This document shows, one piece after another, positions 18,861-27,587 of a stretch of DNA of 64,000 nucleotides (its first letter is position 1; each line of letters starts with the position of its first letter). Location of the stretch: the IMG/VR virus record IMGVR_UViG_3300036768_000279, positions 1-64,000 of that record, one strand, 5' to 3'. Under the pieces are notes generated by a model that saw nothing but the letters and a program-made list of their open reading frames with translations, was not told the DNA's origin and searched no databases. This DNA is from a virus. A program made the position numbers and the translations under genes.

Positions 18861-19617
18861 GGTTTTTTCGCAAGCAGAGAAAGAGGCTGTGAAGCTGCTA
18901 TCTAAGCAGGGTTATACCTATGTTGAGATTGCTAAGCAGATGTCGGAACGATATCCTGCTACTTGGAACGCTAAGAATGCCGCACGTTCTGTTGCCCGTA
19001 TCCTCAAGGGCAAAAATGATGACGGTGATGACGAGAAGACGTTAGATGAAATGACACGCGACGAGCGTGCCAATTTTATTGAAGCAAAGCTTCAGGGGAC
19101 GCCACGTTTCAAATTGGCGTTTCGCAACTTCAACGACGAAGAGAAGCAAGTTTTCGTTGACGAATACATTAGCGTCATCAAGTCCACAGAGAGCTTGACA
19201 GAAGTAGAAGAGCAAGCCTTGTTTGCTTCGGTTCTTGAACTTGTACTTGCATTTCAAGCACTTGCTCGGAAGGAACGCGAGGAAAGACTATTTGAACGTT
19301 CACAGAATGGAGAACTTTCTCAGGACGACCCTCAGTATCGTCGTTTCGTGGACGATCGTTATCACAAAGAGTACGACGCACACATGAAGCTCTACCAAAA
19401 GGGTATGGAACAACTCAAAATGAGTCGTTCTCAACGCCTGCAACAGGTACGCTCTCAAAAGCAAACGCTTGTTGATTTGGCACAAGAACTCTCGTCACGT
19501 AATGCACAAGCAGAAGTGGCAGAAGAGATTGAGCGTTTGTCTAAGATGAAGGACGATGAATTGAAACGTTTGATAGACGAAGGACATTTGTTTGGGGTAT
19601 TTGAGGACTATCAATGA
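18853..19617 (+). CDS. putative terminase small subunit
   Basis: 254 residues from ATG 18853. An N-terminal helix-turn-helix (FSQAEKEAVKLLSKQGYTYV, EIAKQMSERYP) is followed by a long charged helical region and a coiled-coil-like end (VDLAQELSSRNAQAEVAEEI). A DNA-binding head plus oligomerising helices is the layout of small terminases, which recognise the packaging site and feed DNA to the large subunit at 22921. The 3-kb gap to the large subunit is unusual, so it could instead be another HTH regulator. It overlaps the sigma gene by 8 nt. Confidence 0.5.
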   Translation: MPKVFSQAEKEAVKLLSKQGYTYVEIAKQMSERYPATWNAKNAARSVARILKGKNDDGDDEKTLDEMTRDERANFIEAKLQGTPRFKLAFRNFNDEEKQVFVDEYISVIKSTESLTEVEEQALFASVLELVLAFQALARKEREERLFERSQNGELSQDDPQYRRFVDDRYHKEYDAHMKLYQKGMEQLKMSRSQRLQQVRSQKQTLVDLAQELSSRNAQAEVAEEIERLSKMKDDELKRLIDEGHLFGVFEDYQ

Positions 19618-20558
19618 AAATTGCGATGCTTTATGCTTCATGGGAAAACTTCGGAGAGAAGTGGTCTACGCCCATGGGCGTCAAAAACGAACTTGTGGCT
19701 CGCGGACATGAAGTTAAGATCTACAACCTATATCACGCCGATGGAGACTTCTTGCCGAAACGTAAGGAGCGTTCATATTCAAATGATTCTATTAATCGTT
19801 TGATGATGGAAGTGCGTGAGGGCAAGTACAAACCAGACGTTATTTTTCTCATGGACTATGGTCCATGGGATGCAATGCAGTTTGACAAGAAGTATTTTCC
19901 AGGCATTGTGCTTGTTAACGAAGCTGGTGATGAACCACAATCACACAGAATGATGTGGCTCAAGGCTCCAAGGGTCCACGCAATTCTCTCACCAGACTGG
20001 CCTTGTGTTGAACATTATCGTCAGTTTGGTTTCAATGCAGAGTTTTGGACGCATCATGCAGACCATCGTATTTTCTATCCTCGTCCTGAAATCAAAGAAC
20101 AGTTTGATTGCGTGACTACATGTGGTCCTCGCGGTGGCGGTCTCACAGAGAAGATCAAGGACGCACTTGGTGATGCGTTCAATAACGAACGCTACTTCTA
20201 CGACGAAGAACACGCTAAACGTCTCTGTATGGGCAAAATGGTTTTCCAGTGCTCACAGTATAAGGAAATCACACGTCGTATCTTTGAGGGTATGGCTTGT
20301 GGCAAAATGGTAATCACAGATCGTCTTCCGTTAGAGACTAAACTGCATGAGCTTTTTGTCGAAGGCGAAGACATTGTGTATTACGATTCAGCAGAGGATG
20401 CGATCGACAAGATTCGTCGTTATGCATCCGATGACAACGAACGAACAAGAATAGCTCTCAACGGCTATAACAAGGTAATGGCATATCATACCGTTGCAAA
20501 TCGTGTAGATGCCTTTGAAGCAGTGGTGGCGAAAGCCCAAAAGGAAATCCTAGTATGA
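19614..20558 (+). CDS. glycosyltransferase, GT-B fold (CgeB-like)
   Basis: 314 residues. The C-terminal half, TRRIFEGMACGKMVITDRLP, then LFVEGEDIVYYDSAEDAIDK and an ERTRIALNGYNKVMAYHT end, is the nucleotide-sugar domain of GT-B enzymes related to CgeB/SpsB. The N-terminal half (MKIAMLYASWENFGEKWSTP, DVIFLMDYGPWDA) is the acceptor domain. It would glycosylate phage DNA bases, virion proteins or host surface sugars. The nearby secreted protein and second glycosyltransferase suggest a shared modification, but the target is not visible. Confidence 0.8.
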   Translation: MKIAMLYASWENFGEKWSTPMGVKNELVARGHEVKIYNLYHADGDFLPKRKERSYSNDSINRLMMEVREGKYKPDVIFLMDYGPWDAMQFDKKYFPGIVLVNEAGDEPQSHRMMWLKAPRVHAILSPDWPCVEHYRQFGFNAEFWTHHADHRIFYPRPEIKEQFDCVTTCGPRGGGLTEKIKDALGDAFNNERYFYDEEHAKRLCMGKMVFQCSQYKEITRRIFEGMACGKMVITDRLPLETKLHELFVEGEDIVYYDSAEDAIDKIRRYASDDNERTRIALNGYNKVMAYHTVANRVDAFEAVVAKAQKEILV

Positions 20559-21124
20559 AGAGTTTGATTTTGGTTGCTGGTCTTCTGTTTGGCTCATTCA
20601 ATTTCATTGGCTCTGCCGCACCAGTTGCACAGGCTGTGCCTTCTAGTGCCACAAATCCATATTGTGGCAAGCAGCCTTCCGATTTTTCTGTTCCAGAGGT
20701 CGTATGTCCGTCTGATGGTTATTACATTGTAGATGTCGATTGTGTTGCGGCATGTGACGACGCCTATCGTTCGAAGATGGTCGAGATTTACAATGCGGCA
20801 TGTGTTTCGTATGACAATGCGGACGCGAATTACAAGCTGTGTACACGACTCGCAATTCATGCTTATGACGCATGTTTTGCTGCCGCAACTACATTGCCTG
20901 AGCGTGAAGCTTGTAGAGATACGCTGACGACGGCTATGGAGGATTGTGCTGCTACTCGTGCTGCTACTCGTGCTGCAATTGCGGCAAATGTAGCAAGTCA
21001 ATCTGCCGCTGCTGCGGCAACCTTCCAAGAATGTGCCGCTAAGTGCTGCAAGAAGGTTGGGGAACTGGGCGGCAAGAGCAATGGCGGCAAGATTGGTGCT
21101 CAGGGGTCTCGCAGTGGCAATTGA
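20555..21124 (+). CDS. secreted cysteine-rich protein
   Basis: 189 residues. MKSLILVAGLLFGSFNFIGSAA is a signal peptide. The mature part has at least a dozen Cys spaced along helices (VVCPSDGYYIVDVDCVAACD, NAACVSY, YKLCTRLAIHAYDACFAAAT, REACRDT, MEDCAATR, FQECAAKCCKK), implying disulphides formed outside the cytoplasm. An Ala-rich stretch (AATRAATRAAIAANVASQSA) precedes a Gly/Lys tail. Not recognised. It sits between two glycosyltransferases and a co-chaperonin, so it might be a glycosylated exported protein. Confidence 0.65.
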   Translation: MKSLILVAGLLFGSFNFIGSAAPVAQAVPSSATNPYCGKQPSDFSVPEVVCPSDGYYIVDVDCVAACDDAYRSKMVEIYNAACVSYDNADANYKLCTRLAIHAYDACFAAATTLPEREACRDTLTTAMEDCAATRAATRAAIAANVASQSAAAAATFQECAAKCCKKVGELGGKSNGGKIGAQGSRSGN

Positions 21125-21398
21125 ACCGAGAAACGATTATGTGCTCGTGCAGACCGAACCAAAGCAAGAGCGAACTCGCGGAGGCATCCTGCTTCCTGAA
21201 CGTGTTCAGGAAGATCGTATGGAAGCCGTTGTGTTGGCTGTTGGTCCGGGTGGTGTCACTGCCAACGGTATACGAGTACCAATTGATCTTAAGGTCCAAG
21301 ACCGCGTTCTGATTCATCCATTTGCTGGTCAGCAGATTGGTAAAGAAGAAGATCGCATGTATTTGGTGCGACAAGATAGTATTCTTTGCAAGCTATGA
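21114..21398 (+). CDS. GroES-like co-chaperonin
   Basis: 94 residues from GTG 21114. RNDYVLVQTEPKQERTRGGILLPE has the GroES start and the mobile loop whose 'GGILLP' tip docks to GroEL. AVVLAVGPGG, VPIDLKVQDRVLIHPFAGQQIG and the final strand complete the Cpn10 barrel. Phages such as T4 (gp31) and RB49 (CocO) encode their own GroES so that host GroEL can fold the capsid protein. That role fits the head genes downstream. It overlaps the preceding gene by 11 nt and the next by an ATGA. Confidence 0.85.
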   Translation: MAIEPRNDYVLVQTEPKQERTRGGILLPERVQEDRMEAVVLAVGPGGVTANGIRVPIDLKVQDRVLIHPFAGQQIGKEEDRMYLVRQDSILCKL

Positions 21399-22204
21399 CA
21401 TCGAGTGATCGACATCTGATACCGGGACAACCCAAGTGGGACTATAGTGTGCAACGCTATAAGTCCCACCGGGACGTTTTCCATGAACATGGACTATTCT
21501 CAATCCTGTTCTTGGCATGTGGTCGTCATGATGTTACACGTAGATGCCTACTCGCGACCGTAGATGCTGTCGCTCGCAGTCCTCTTGAAGTAGAGTGGAT
21601 TTTTATTGAAAACGGTCAATGCGAAGAGAACTATCGTTTGTTCTCAGAGATTCCTCTCCAACGCAAGGTCATTGTACGTCAATCAAACTACGGCATCAAT
21701 CAAGGTTTGAATCAGGCGTGGGGCTTATCGCGTGGAGAATACTGCTTGATTCACGAGAACGACTGGGAATGTCGCAAGAATATTGACTTCCTGTCTATCA
21801 CTCGTGATATCATGCAGGAAAAGCCAGAGGTTGGAATCGTACAACTGAGAGCGGTTTACGATCCATGTGAAAATTGGGGTATTGGAAAGCCAGACTACTC
21901 GCCGTGGTCTTGTAGTCAAGAAATGCTTGATCGTGCGAACGTTCGTCTGTGGAATGAACGTACAGCAGCGGGCCATCCATATCAGATTGCCAAATTTCAC
22001 AATGGCTTCAACAACAATCCTGTTGTGATACGTAAAAGTCTGTATTGGGAATGCGGACCATATCCAGAAGCAGAATTAGGCACAGATCCGCGACACGGCG
22101 AGACTGAATATCAGGAACGTGTGGCGAGAACTGGGTGTGCAATTGCACACATTGGTATTGAACTCTTCTATCACTGTGGTCAAACGACCACGAAAGCGAA
22201 CTGA
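21395..22204 (+). CDS. glycosyltransferase, GT2-like
   Basis: 269 residues from ATG 21395 in an ATGA overlap. FSILFLACGRHDVTRRCLLA, then EWIFIENGQCEENYRLFSEI, then VRQSNYGINQGLNQAWGLSR and EYCLIHENDWEC follow the GT-A order: nucleotide-binding strand, 'N.G...g.N.g' helix and an acidic ENDWE in place of the usual DxD. It probably transfers a sugar from a nucleotide donor; donor and acceptor are unknown. Its pairing with the GT-B enzyme at 19614 suggests a two-step modification. Confidence 0.75.
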   Translation: MTSSDRHLIPGQPKWDYSVQRYKSHRDVFHEHGLFSILFLACGRHDVTRRCLLATVDAVARSPLEVEWIFIENGQCEENYRLFSEIPLQRKVIVRQSNYGINQGLNQAWGLSRGEYCLIHENDWECRKNIDFLSITRDIMQEKPEVGIVQLRAVYDPCENWGIGKPDYSPWSCSQEMLDRANVRLWNERTAAGHPYQIAKFHNGFNNNPVVIRKSLYWECGPYPEAELGTDPRHGETEYQERVARTGCAIAHIGIELFYHCGQTTTKAN

Positions 22205-22205
22205 C

Positions 22206-22430
22206 ATGAATCTACAAGGATTATTGGTACGTGTTGATGGTGTGCAGGCTACTGTTGAAACGTCCTGGGGGCAGGGCAAGCATCGTGTATTCAAGCTTGA
22301 TGATGGGCGTCAGGTCTTTGACCTTGACAAGCTTATTGAATCTGGCAAGGCAACCGTGGAGTCGATTCCAGAATCAAAACTGGATATCCCTATGCCTCCT
22401 GTAAAAGAACCGAAGAAGTGGTCGCTGTGA
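22206..22430 (+). CDS. small hypothetical protein
   Basis: 74 residues from ATG 22206, 1 nt after the previous stop. The first part (MNLQGLLVRVDGVQATVETS, WGQGKHRVFKLDDGRQVFDL) reads like a small SH3/KOW-type beta barrel; the tail is Pro/Lys-rich. Its stop overlaps a GTG start of the nuclease gene. Function unknown. Confidence 0.6.
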   Translation: MNLQGLLVRVDGVQATVETSWGQGKHRVFKLDDGRQVFDLDKLIESGKATVESIPESKLDIPMPPVKEPKKWSL

Positions 22431-22921
22431 AATCTGAGCTTCCCAAGAAGCCCACACTGATCATTGATACCAGAGAGAAGACTCCCTGGGACTTTGAAGG
22501 TGATGACGAGTTCGAAGCCATTGAGCATACGAAGCTTGATGGCGGCGACTATTCTATTAAGGGTATGGAACATCTCATTGTCATTGAGCGAAAAGCTAAT
22601 GCCGATGAGCTATTCAATAACTTCACACAGAACAAGGATCGCATCTACGCTGAGTTTGAGAGATTGAAAGATCATAGAATGTGTGTCATTGTGATCGAAC
22701 AATCTTGCGAAGACGTATTCAATCCTAACTGCTACTATGTCAACAAGAGGGGCTTGAATAAGCGAGACTTCAAAATGCCTGTTGCTGTTGTAGCTTCTAA
22801 TCTAACAGAGTTGATGGTTAAGCACAACACTCATGTGATTTTTGGTGGCAACAAGGCCAAGGCTATGGCTCGCGGTATTTTGCTTCTGGCTTACAAGCTG
22901 CACAGACAGGGCAAACTGTAA
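22427..22921 (+). CDS. ERCC4-type nuclease
   Basis: 164 residues from GTG 22427 (a GTGA overlap with the previous stop). LIIDTREK with Asp14 and Arg16-Glu17, GGDYSI with Asp41, and IERKAN with Glu54-Arg55-Lys56 are the catalytic elements of the XPF/ERCC4 nuclease fold (GDxnERKx3D-like). No helicase or HhH part is attached. It would cut branched or flap DNA. Being next to the large terminase, it may help resolve replicative DNA before packaging; that link is inference. Confidence 0.8.
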   Translation: MKSELPKKPTLIIDTREKTPWDFEGDDEFEAIEHTKLDGGDYSIKGMEHLIVIERKANADELFNNFTQNKDRIYAEFERLKDHRMCVIVIEQSCEDVFNPNCYYVNKRGLNKRDFKMPVAVVASNLTELMVKHNTHVIFGGNKAKAMARGILLLAYKLHRQGKL

Positions 22922-24960
22922 TGAGTCTTTCTGCTGGACAAATCAGACGCATGAATAGCTCTGCTTGGAGGACGACCTTCAAGCGAGAGGACATCATGCG
23001 TGTGTTTGATGAATGTGGACCCGTACAATCCATTTATCATATGGCCAATTTCAACTTGGCGTGGTTTGTGCAAAAGGTATTTTGCAATCAGCAAGGCAAG
23101 CCACTCAAGCTTTTGCCATTTCAGCAAGTTATGTTGCAGATGTTGTGGTCCAAGAAGTTCCCAATGATTCTTGCCACTCGTGGTGCTGGCAAGTCATTCA
23201 TTCTAGCCTTGTACGCCTTGTTGAGAGCCATCCTCATTCCTGGCTCAAAAATCGTTATTTGTGGTGCTGGCTTCCGTCAGGCCAAGCTGGTATTCAAGTA
23301 TATCGAACAACTCTATGAAGCTTCGCCGCTTGTTAAGGAAGCTCTAGAGCAATGGGGTGGTCCAAAATATGGTTCTGACATGGCGACGCTTCGCGTTGGT
23401 TTGTCTGTCATTCAGGCTATTCCTATCGGGGACGGTGAAAAGATACGAGGTATTCGTGCGACCTGTCTGATCGCTGACGAGTTCGCTTCTATCCCCGAAG
23501 AGATTTTTGACATCGTTATCGCTCCGTTCACAGCCGTACACGCAAACCCAGAAGAGCGTGCCGCGAACGCCGCCTTCGTTAATCGTTTAATCGGACTTGG
23601 AGCACCACAAAACCTTGTAGAAGCTATTCGCAGCACACAAGGTTTTGGTAACCAGATCGTCATTTCGGGTACACCATCTTACAAGCACAACCATTTCTAT
23701 AAGCGTTATAGTGTGTACAAGATGTTCATTCAGTCGCGTGGTGACGCGAAAAACCTCAAGCGTGCCTTAGAAGAAAAGCATCTTGCGTCTACTGGTCGAA
23801 CTCAAGACGTTACAGAAGACGATTTGAAGAATGCTGAAAAGACGTGGCGTCACTATGCCATCTATCAGCTTCCGTACACAGCACTGCCAGAAAACTTCTT
23901 GGACGAAGACAATATTCGTTCTGACCGTGCCGCGTTCCCAAGACATCGTTTCGCGATGGAATACTTGGCTCAATTCCCTGACGATACGGACGGTTTCATC
24001 AAGAGATCGTGGGTTGAGCGTGCAACGCCGCGTGCCCCTGAAGAGCCGGTGTATGCAGAATTGTATGGCGATCCGCGTGCCATCTATGTCATGGGAATTG
24101 ACCCTGCTCGTTTTAACGACAATCTTGGTGTCGTTGTTCTCAAGCTTACGTCGCGTGGCAAAGAATTGGTATATTGCAACGCATGGGACAAGACAGAGTT
24201 CGGCGTGTCGGCTCAAAAGATTCGCGAGATTGTTAAGCGTTTCAATATTGCATACATCGCTATGGATACAGGCGGTGGTGGCGAGCCAATCCGTGAATGG
24301 CTTTGCAAGAAGGCCGATGGTGTAGCTCCTGAGGAATTCATTTGGGTTGTGCCCGACCAAATGGAGAAGTTTACTGGTGACATGACCGGAATGGGAGCAC
24401 CCGGCAAAAAGATCCTTGAAATGGTTGATTTTACGACCACATGGATTTCTCAAGCGGCCCACGGCGTTGCGTCTGACGTTGAACAATGCAACATTCTCTT
24501 CCCACATCGTGCTGACGAAACACGAGTTTTTGAACAATACGCACGTCACTTTGGTTTGTCTGATCTTTCAGATCGAGAAAAAGAAAAGCTACAACAAGAC
24601 ATTTGGGGTGTAGACGACTGGGACGCCGAACGTGCTTCGAAGACGTATGGCGAGAAATTCATGCCACGCATGGGAGTAATGCAACATATCAATGAGTGTA
24701 TCAATGAGATGTGTGCGATTATGCGTATGGTTAGCCCCAAGGGTACAGAAAGTTTTGAACTACCTAAGCTTTCAGAGCAACCAGAGGGACTTGACATGAG
24801 ACGCCGTGACCGTTGGTCCGCACTCATGCTAGCGAACTATGCAGCCAAGGTTTTCATGGGCACAGGTCACAAACCTAAGGCTGGCGTACCAAGATCCCGT
24901 ACCAGTAGTCGTGGATACACTAGCAGAAGTCGTCGCAGAGGAAGTGTTGGATATTTATGA
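22921..24960 (+). CDS. terminase large subunit
   Basis: 679 residues. ATRGAGKS at residues 85-92 is the Walker A loop and CLIADEFA at 182-189 carries Walker B and the catalytic Glu, forming the packaging ATPase. GIDPAR (Asp394), AMDTGGGG (Asp449) and DRWSALM (Asp630) give the acidic triad of the RNase H-like nuclease that cuts concatemeric DNA. The tail is Arg/Ser/Gly-rich. Length and motif order are typical of terminases of large phages. It starts on the last base of the ERCC4 gene's stop codon. Confidence 0.95.
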   Translation: MSLSAGQIRRMNSSAWRTTFKREDIMRVFDECGPVQSIYHMANFNLAWFVQKVFCNQQGKPLKLLPFQQVMLQMLWSKKFPMILATRGAGKSFILALYALLRAILIPGSKIVICGAGFRQAKLVFKYIEQLYEASPLVKEALEQWGGPKYGSDMATLRVGLSVIQAIPIGDGEKIRGIRATCLIADEFASIPEEIFDIVIAPFTAVHANPEERAANAAFVNRLIGLGAPQNLVEAIRSTQGFGNQIVISGTPSYKHNHFYKRYSVYKMFIQSRGDAKNLKRALEEKHLASTGRTQDVTEDDLKNAEKTWRHYAIYQLPYTALPENFLDEDNIRSDRAAFPRHRFAMEYLAQFPDDTDGFIKRSWVERATPRAPEEPVYAELYGDPRAIYVMGIDPARFNDNLGVVVLKLTSRGKELVYCNAWDKTEFGVSAQKIREIVKRFNIAYIAMDTGGGGEPIREWLCKKADGVAPEEFIWVVPDQMEKFTGDMTGMGAPGKKILEMVDFTTTWISQAAHGVASDVEQCNILFPHRADETRVFEQYARHFGLSDLSDREKEKLQQDIWGVDDWDAERASKTYGEKFMPRMGVMQHINECINEMCAIMRMVSPKGTESFELPKLSEQPEGLDMRRRDRWSALMLANYAAKVFMGTGHKPKAGVPRSRTSSRGYTSRSRRRGSVGYL

Positions 24961-25075
24961 AGACTTGCATTGTAAATGCGATAAAGATAGTCTTCCTTTT
25001 ATAGGAATAGGGCTCAAAAAGTATAAAGCGTCTCAACTCAAGCAGCTTAGTGTAATCCTCACTGGACCAATCTGA
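24944..25075 (+). CDS. possible small acidic protein
   Basis: 43 residues from GTG 24944 (TTG 24947 also possible), preceded by AGAGGA. It reads LDIYEDLHCKCDKDSLPFIG, then IGLKKYKASQLKQLSVILTG. It has a CxC pair and a mixed composition unlike a shadow frame, and it fills the gap between terminase and portal. Not recognised. The late motif at 25047 lies in its end. Confidence 0.45.
   Translation: MLDIYEDLHCKCDKDSLPFIGIGLKKYKASQLKQLSVILTGPI
25047..25056 (+). promoter_or_regulatory. late promoter motif before the portal gene
   Basis: TTAGTGTAAT, 49 nt before ATG 25106. A second element, TATAAT within GCGATATAATCGC, lies at 25082-25087 without a good -35. Confidence 0.55.
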
Positions 25076-25105
25076 TCGCGATATAATCGCTTCTAGGCAT
25101 CCCAA

Positions 25106-27568
25106 ATGGCAAAACGCACCAACTCACGCAGTCAAGTATCGTCTAATAGAGCATCGCCTCAAGCGATGTTAGCCGCTACTCAACGCTCGAATGGCCGCGA
25201 GCCTCAAAAGTCTATGGGCTATTTTTATGGCAACATGGGCGACAGTATTGAGCGTCGCTACAGCGGTCTAGATGGTAGTCCGAATGCTGGCTTCGGTGGC
25301 GGTAGTGACTGGGGCCAAGGTACCCTCGGTGCCGGTACATCCTGGAATGCACAGGGTTACGGCAACTACTTTGGCACTGGTTTGCTCAATGGCTATGGTC
25401 GCATGTTCGGTGGTGCTGCCGCTGGTGGAGCGGCTGGTGGATTTACCTACCTAAAGCGTTTCTCTTCAAACGCCGCATTCAATCACCAGATCATTGCCCA
25501 ATGCCATATGGCATATCTGGGATACGGTATCGTTCGCAACATCGTAGATCTGTATGCAGACTTTGCCACCGAGGGCATCGATATCGAGCACCCGGACGCA
25601 TCGGTACGTAATTTCTACAGAACTTGGGCACGTAAGATTGGTCTTGAGGAACGTTGTCATAACATGTTCCTCAATCTCTTCGTTTCAGGCCAAACGTTCG
25701 TGCATCGTCGCTGGGCAACGCTTGATGATAATGAAAAGCGTGCTATGAAGCGTTCTGAGGCTTCTGAGAACATTGGCGACACTCTTGTGGTACGTGGCAA
25801 GTCCAAGGACTTGACGATTGAAGGCAGCGAAGAGGGGTTCATTGATTGGTTCCTTTCTAAGAAGGGGACGGAATACATCAATGATCTAACCAAAGCCGAG
25901 AAGGCTATTGGTAAAGCCCCGCCTTCTGCTACAGAGGAAAAGCTACCTAAGAACGAAGGCAAGCAAATTCCTTGGGGCTACACATTCCTCAATCCATTGC
26001 AGATGGAAATGCGTGGCCGCAAGATTAGTGGCGACTCTTACTGGGTTATGGCCCTTGATAAGCGAGACGCTCTTGATGTTGCTCGCGGACTTGGAATGAG
26101 AACGACACAGGACTTGGGGACAACTCAAGTCAACATTCCGCGTGAGTTCTTGTCACGTATAAATGCTTATCAAGGCCCCGGTGCTGGATACGCGGCTGAG
26201 ATCAAGCTTTCAAAGGAAGAGTTGAGCGTTGTTCAAGCTCCAGGCAAATGGGATTGGTTTGACTGGGCCGTGCCGTTTGTCTATCCATGTTTGCGTGCAT
26301 TGTATTTCAAGGACTGTTTGCGTACGATGGAAATTCGTGCATGTCAGTCTATCGTCAATGCCGTCTTTTTGTACAAGCTTGGCAATATGGAAAAGGGTAT
26401 GCCAGCCGAAGAAGAACACTTCGAGCGTTTGGCAGACATGCTCCAGATGCCTGGATCGGTGATGAACATTCTCTGGAACGAGAACATCACTGCGGAAGTA
26501 ATTCAGCCTAAGGTCGAGGGCATTTTTGATATCGACAAGCATAAGTCTGCTGATCATGACATCATGACGGCACTTGGCGTGCCGGAAGTTTTGATTGGCG
26601 GCGGTGGCGGCAACTTCTCAAATTCGTTCATTGCGGTTTCGACCGTACTTGAACGTCTTGAGTCGTATCGTAATCGCGTCAAAGACTGGATCATGGGAGA
26701 AATGAAGATCATCGCCGATGCGATGGGCTTCCAAAAACTCCCAACTATTCGTTTTGGCAGAACAAGTCTTCAAGATGAGAGGGCTTACCAAGCCTTCGTC
26801 ACTGGTCTATATGACCGTAACATTTTGTCTGCCGATACAGTTCTTCGTGAACTAGACACGGACGTTGCTACTGAAGTCGCGAAGATGCAAGAAGAGAATG
26901 AATTGCGTGGCGAGGGCGTCCTTGAAATGCGTGGGCCGTTCGTCAGACCTGACAATAAGGATGGCGTACCTCAACCTCCGTCACCGCCAGCCGCTCCTGC
27001 TGGACCGGGCGGAGCCAAGAAACCAAAGACTCCAAAGACGCCAAATGGTCGTCCGATTGGCACACCAACTGGCCCAACTGGCAAGCAGGGCAATCCTCGT
27101 AAGCCGAAGGGGCAGGGTGTTGCAAAGCTTTCGAAACTATTGGCACTACACGACGAGCTTTCGGAGCGTGGACGTAACGTATTGGCACGCCTTGAAGACT
27201 TCATTGGCGAACGTGTGCTTCGTGCTAAAGCCAAGGACAATCCTGGTCTCAAGCACTTGAAGCAACTCAAATATGAAGAACGTGAGCGTTTGGAGCAGAT
27301 GATTTATAACGTATTCAGTCACATGCCTGCACCAGACAGCGACTCTTCTTTGAGTGATGATTTTATTATCAACATGCTTCGTTCTGATGCATCTGAAACA
27401 GTTAAAGCTGATGTCTTGAACATCTATACGGACAAAGTTGCACAGTACAGCAAATCGTATGGCAAAGCTCCTACCCGGGAAATGCGTCGCCAATTTATGG
27501 TGTCTGCATGGACGCAAAAAGCCATTAAGGAACACATCGCTCAAAAACCTGATTTACTCAGATCATAG
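25106..27568 (+). CDS. portal protein
   Basis: 820 residues. The N-terminal 110 residues are Gly/Ser/Asn-rich and probably disordered. The core carries AHMAYLGYGIVRNIVDLYAD-type helices of phage portals. Around residues 490-560, ALGVPEVLIGGGGGNFSNSF, STVLERLESYRNRVKDWIMG and TIRFGRTSLQDERAYQAFVT are typical of the portal clip/wing region. The C-terminal 150 residues are Pro/Lys-rich then helical. The dodecameric portal sits at one capsid vertex and is the channel for DNA. Position next to the terminase agrees. Confidence 0.85.
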   Translation: MAKRTNSRSQVSSNRASPQAMLAATQRSNGREPQKSMGYFYGNMGDSIERRYSGLDGSPNAGFGGGSDWGQGTLGAGTSWNAQGYGNYFGTGLLNGYGRMFGGAAAGGAAGGFTYLKRFSSNAAFNHQIIAQCHMAYLGYGIVRNIVDLYADFATEGIDIEHPDASVRNFYRTWARKIGLEERCHNMFLNLFVSGQTFVHRRWATLDDNEKRAMKRSEASENIGDTLVVRGKSKDLTIEGSEEGFIDWFLSKKGTEYINDLTKAEKAIGKAPPSATEEKLPKNEGKQIPWGYTFLNPLQMEMRGRKISGDSYWVMALDKRDALDVARGLGMRTTQDLGTTQVNIPREFLSRINAYQGPGAGYAAEIKLSKEELSVVQAPGKWDWFDWAVPFVYPCLRALYFKDCLRTMEIRACQSIVNAVFLYKLGNMEKGMPAEEEHFERLADMLQMPGSVMNILWNENITAEVIQPKVEGIFDIDKHKSADHDIMTALGVPEVLIGGGGGNFSNSFIAVSTVLERLESYRNRVKDWIMGEMKIIADAMGFQKLPTIRFGRTSLQDERAYQAFVTGLYDRNILSADTVLRELDTDVATEVAKMQEENELRGEGVLEMRGPFVRPDNKDGVPQPPSPPAAPAGPGGAKKPKTPKTPNGRPIGTPTGPTGKQGNPRKPKGQGVAKLSKLLALHDELSERGRNVLARLEDFIGERVLRAKAKDNPGLKHLKQLKYEERERLEQMIYNVFSHMPAPDSDSSLSDDFIINMLRSDASETVKADVLNIYTDKVAQYSKSYGKAPTREMRRQFMVSAWTQKAIKEHIAQKPDLLRS

Positions 27569-27570
27569 TT

Positions 27571-27580
27571 TTAGAGTATT
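27571..27580 (+). promoter_or_regulatory. late promoter motif (variant)
   Basis: TTAGAGTATT, one base from the consensus, directly after the portal stop. ATG 27588 follows after 7 nt, so the transcript would be leaderless. Confidence 0.55.
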
Positions 27581-27587
27581 CTAGGTT

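Noticed and set aside
23767-24549. 260-codon - strand frame inside the terminase gene
   Set aside because: The + strand carries clear terminase motifs here; the antisense frame is a by-product of its codon use.
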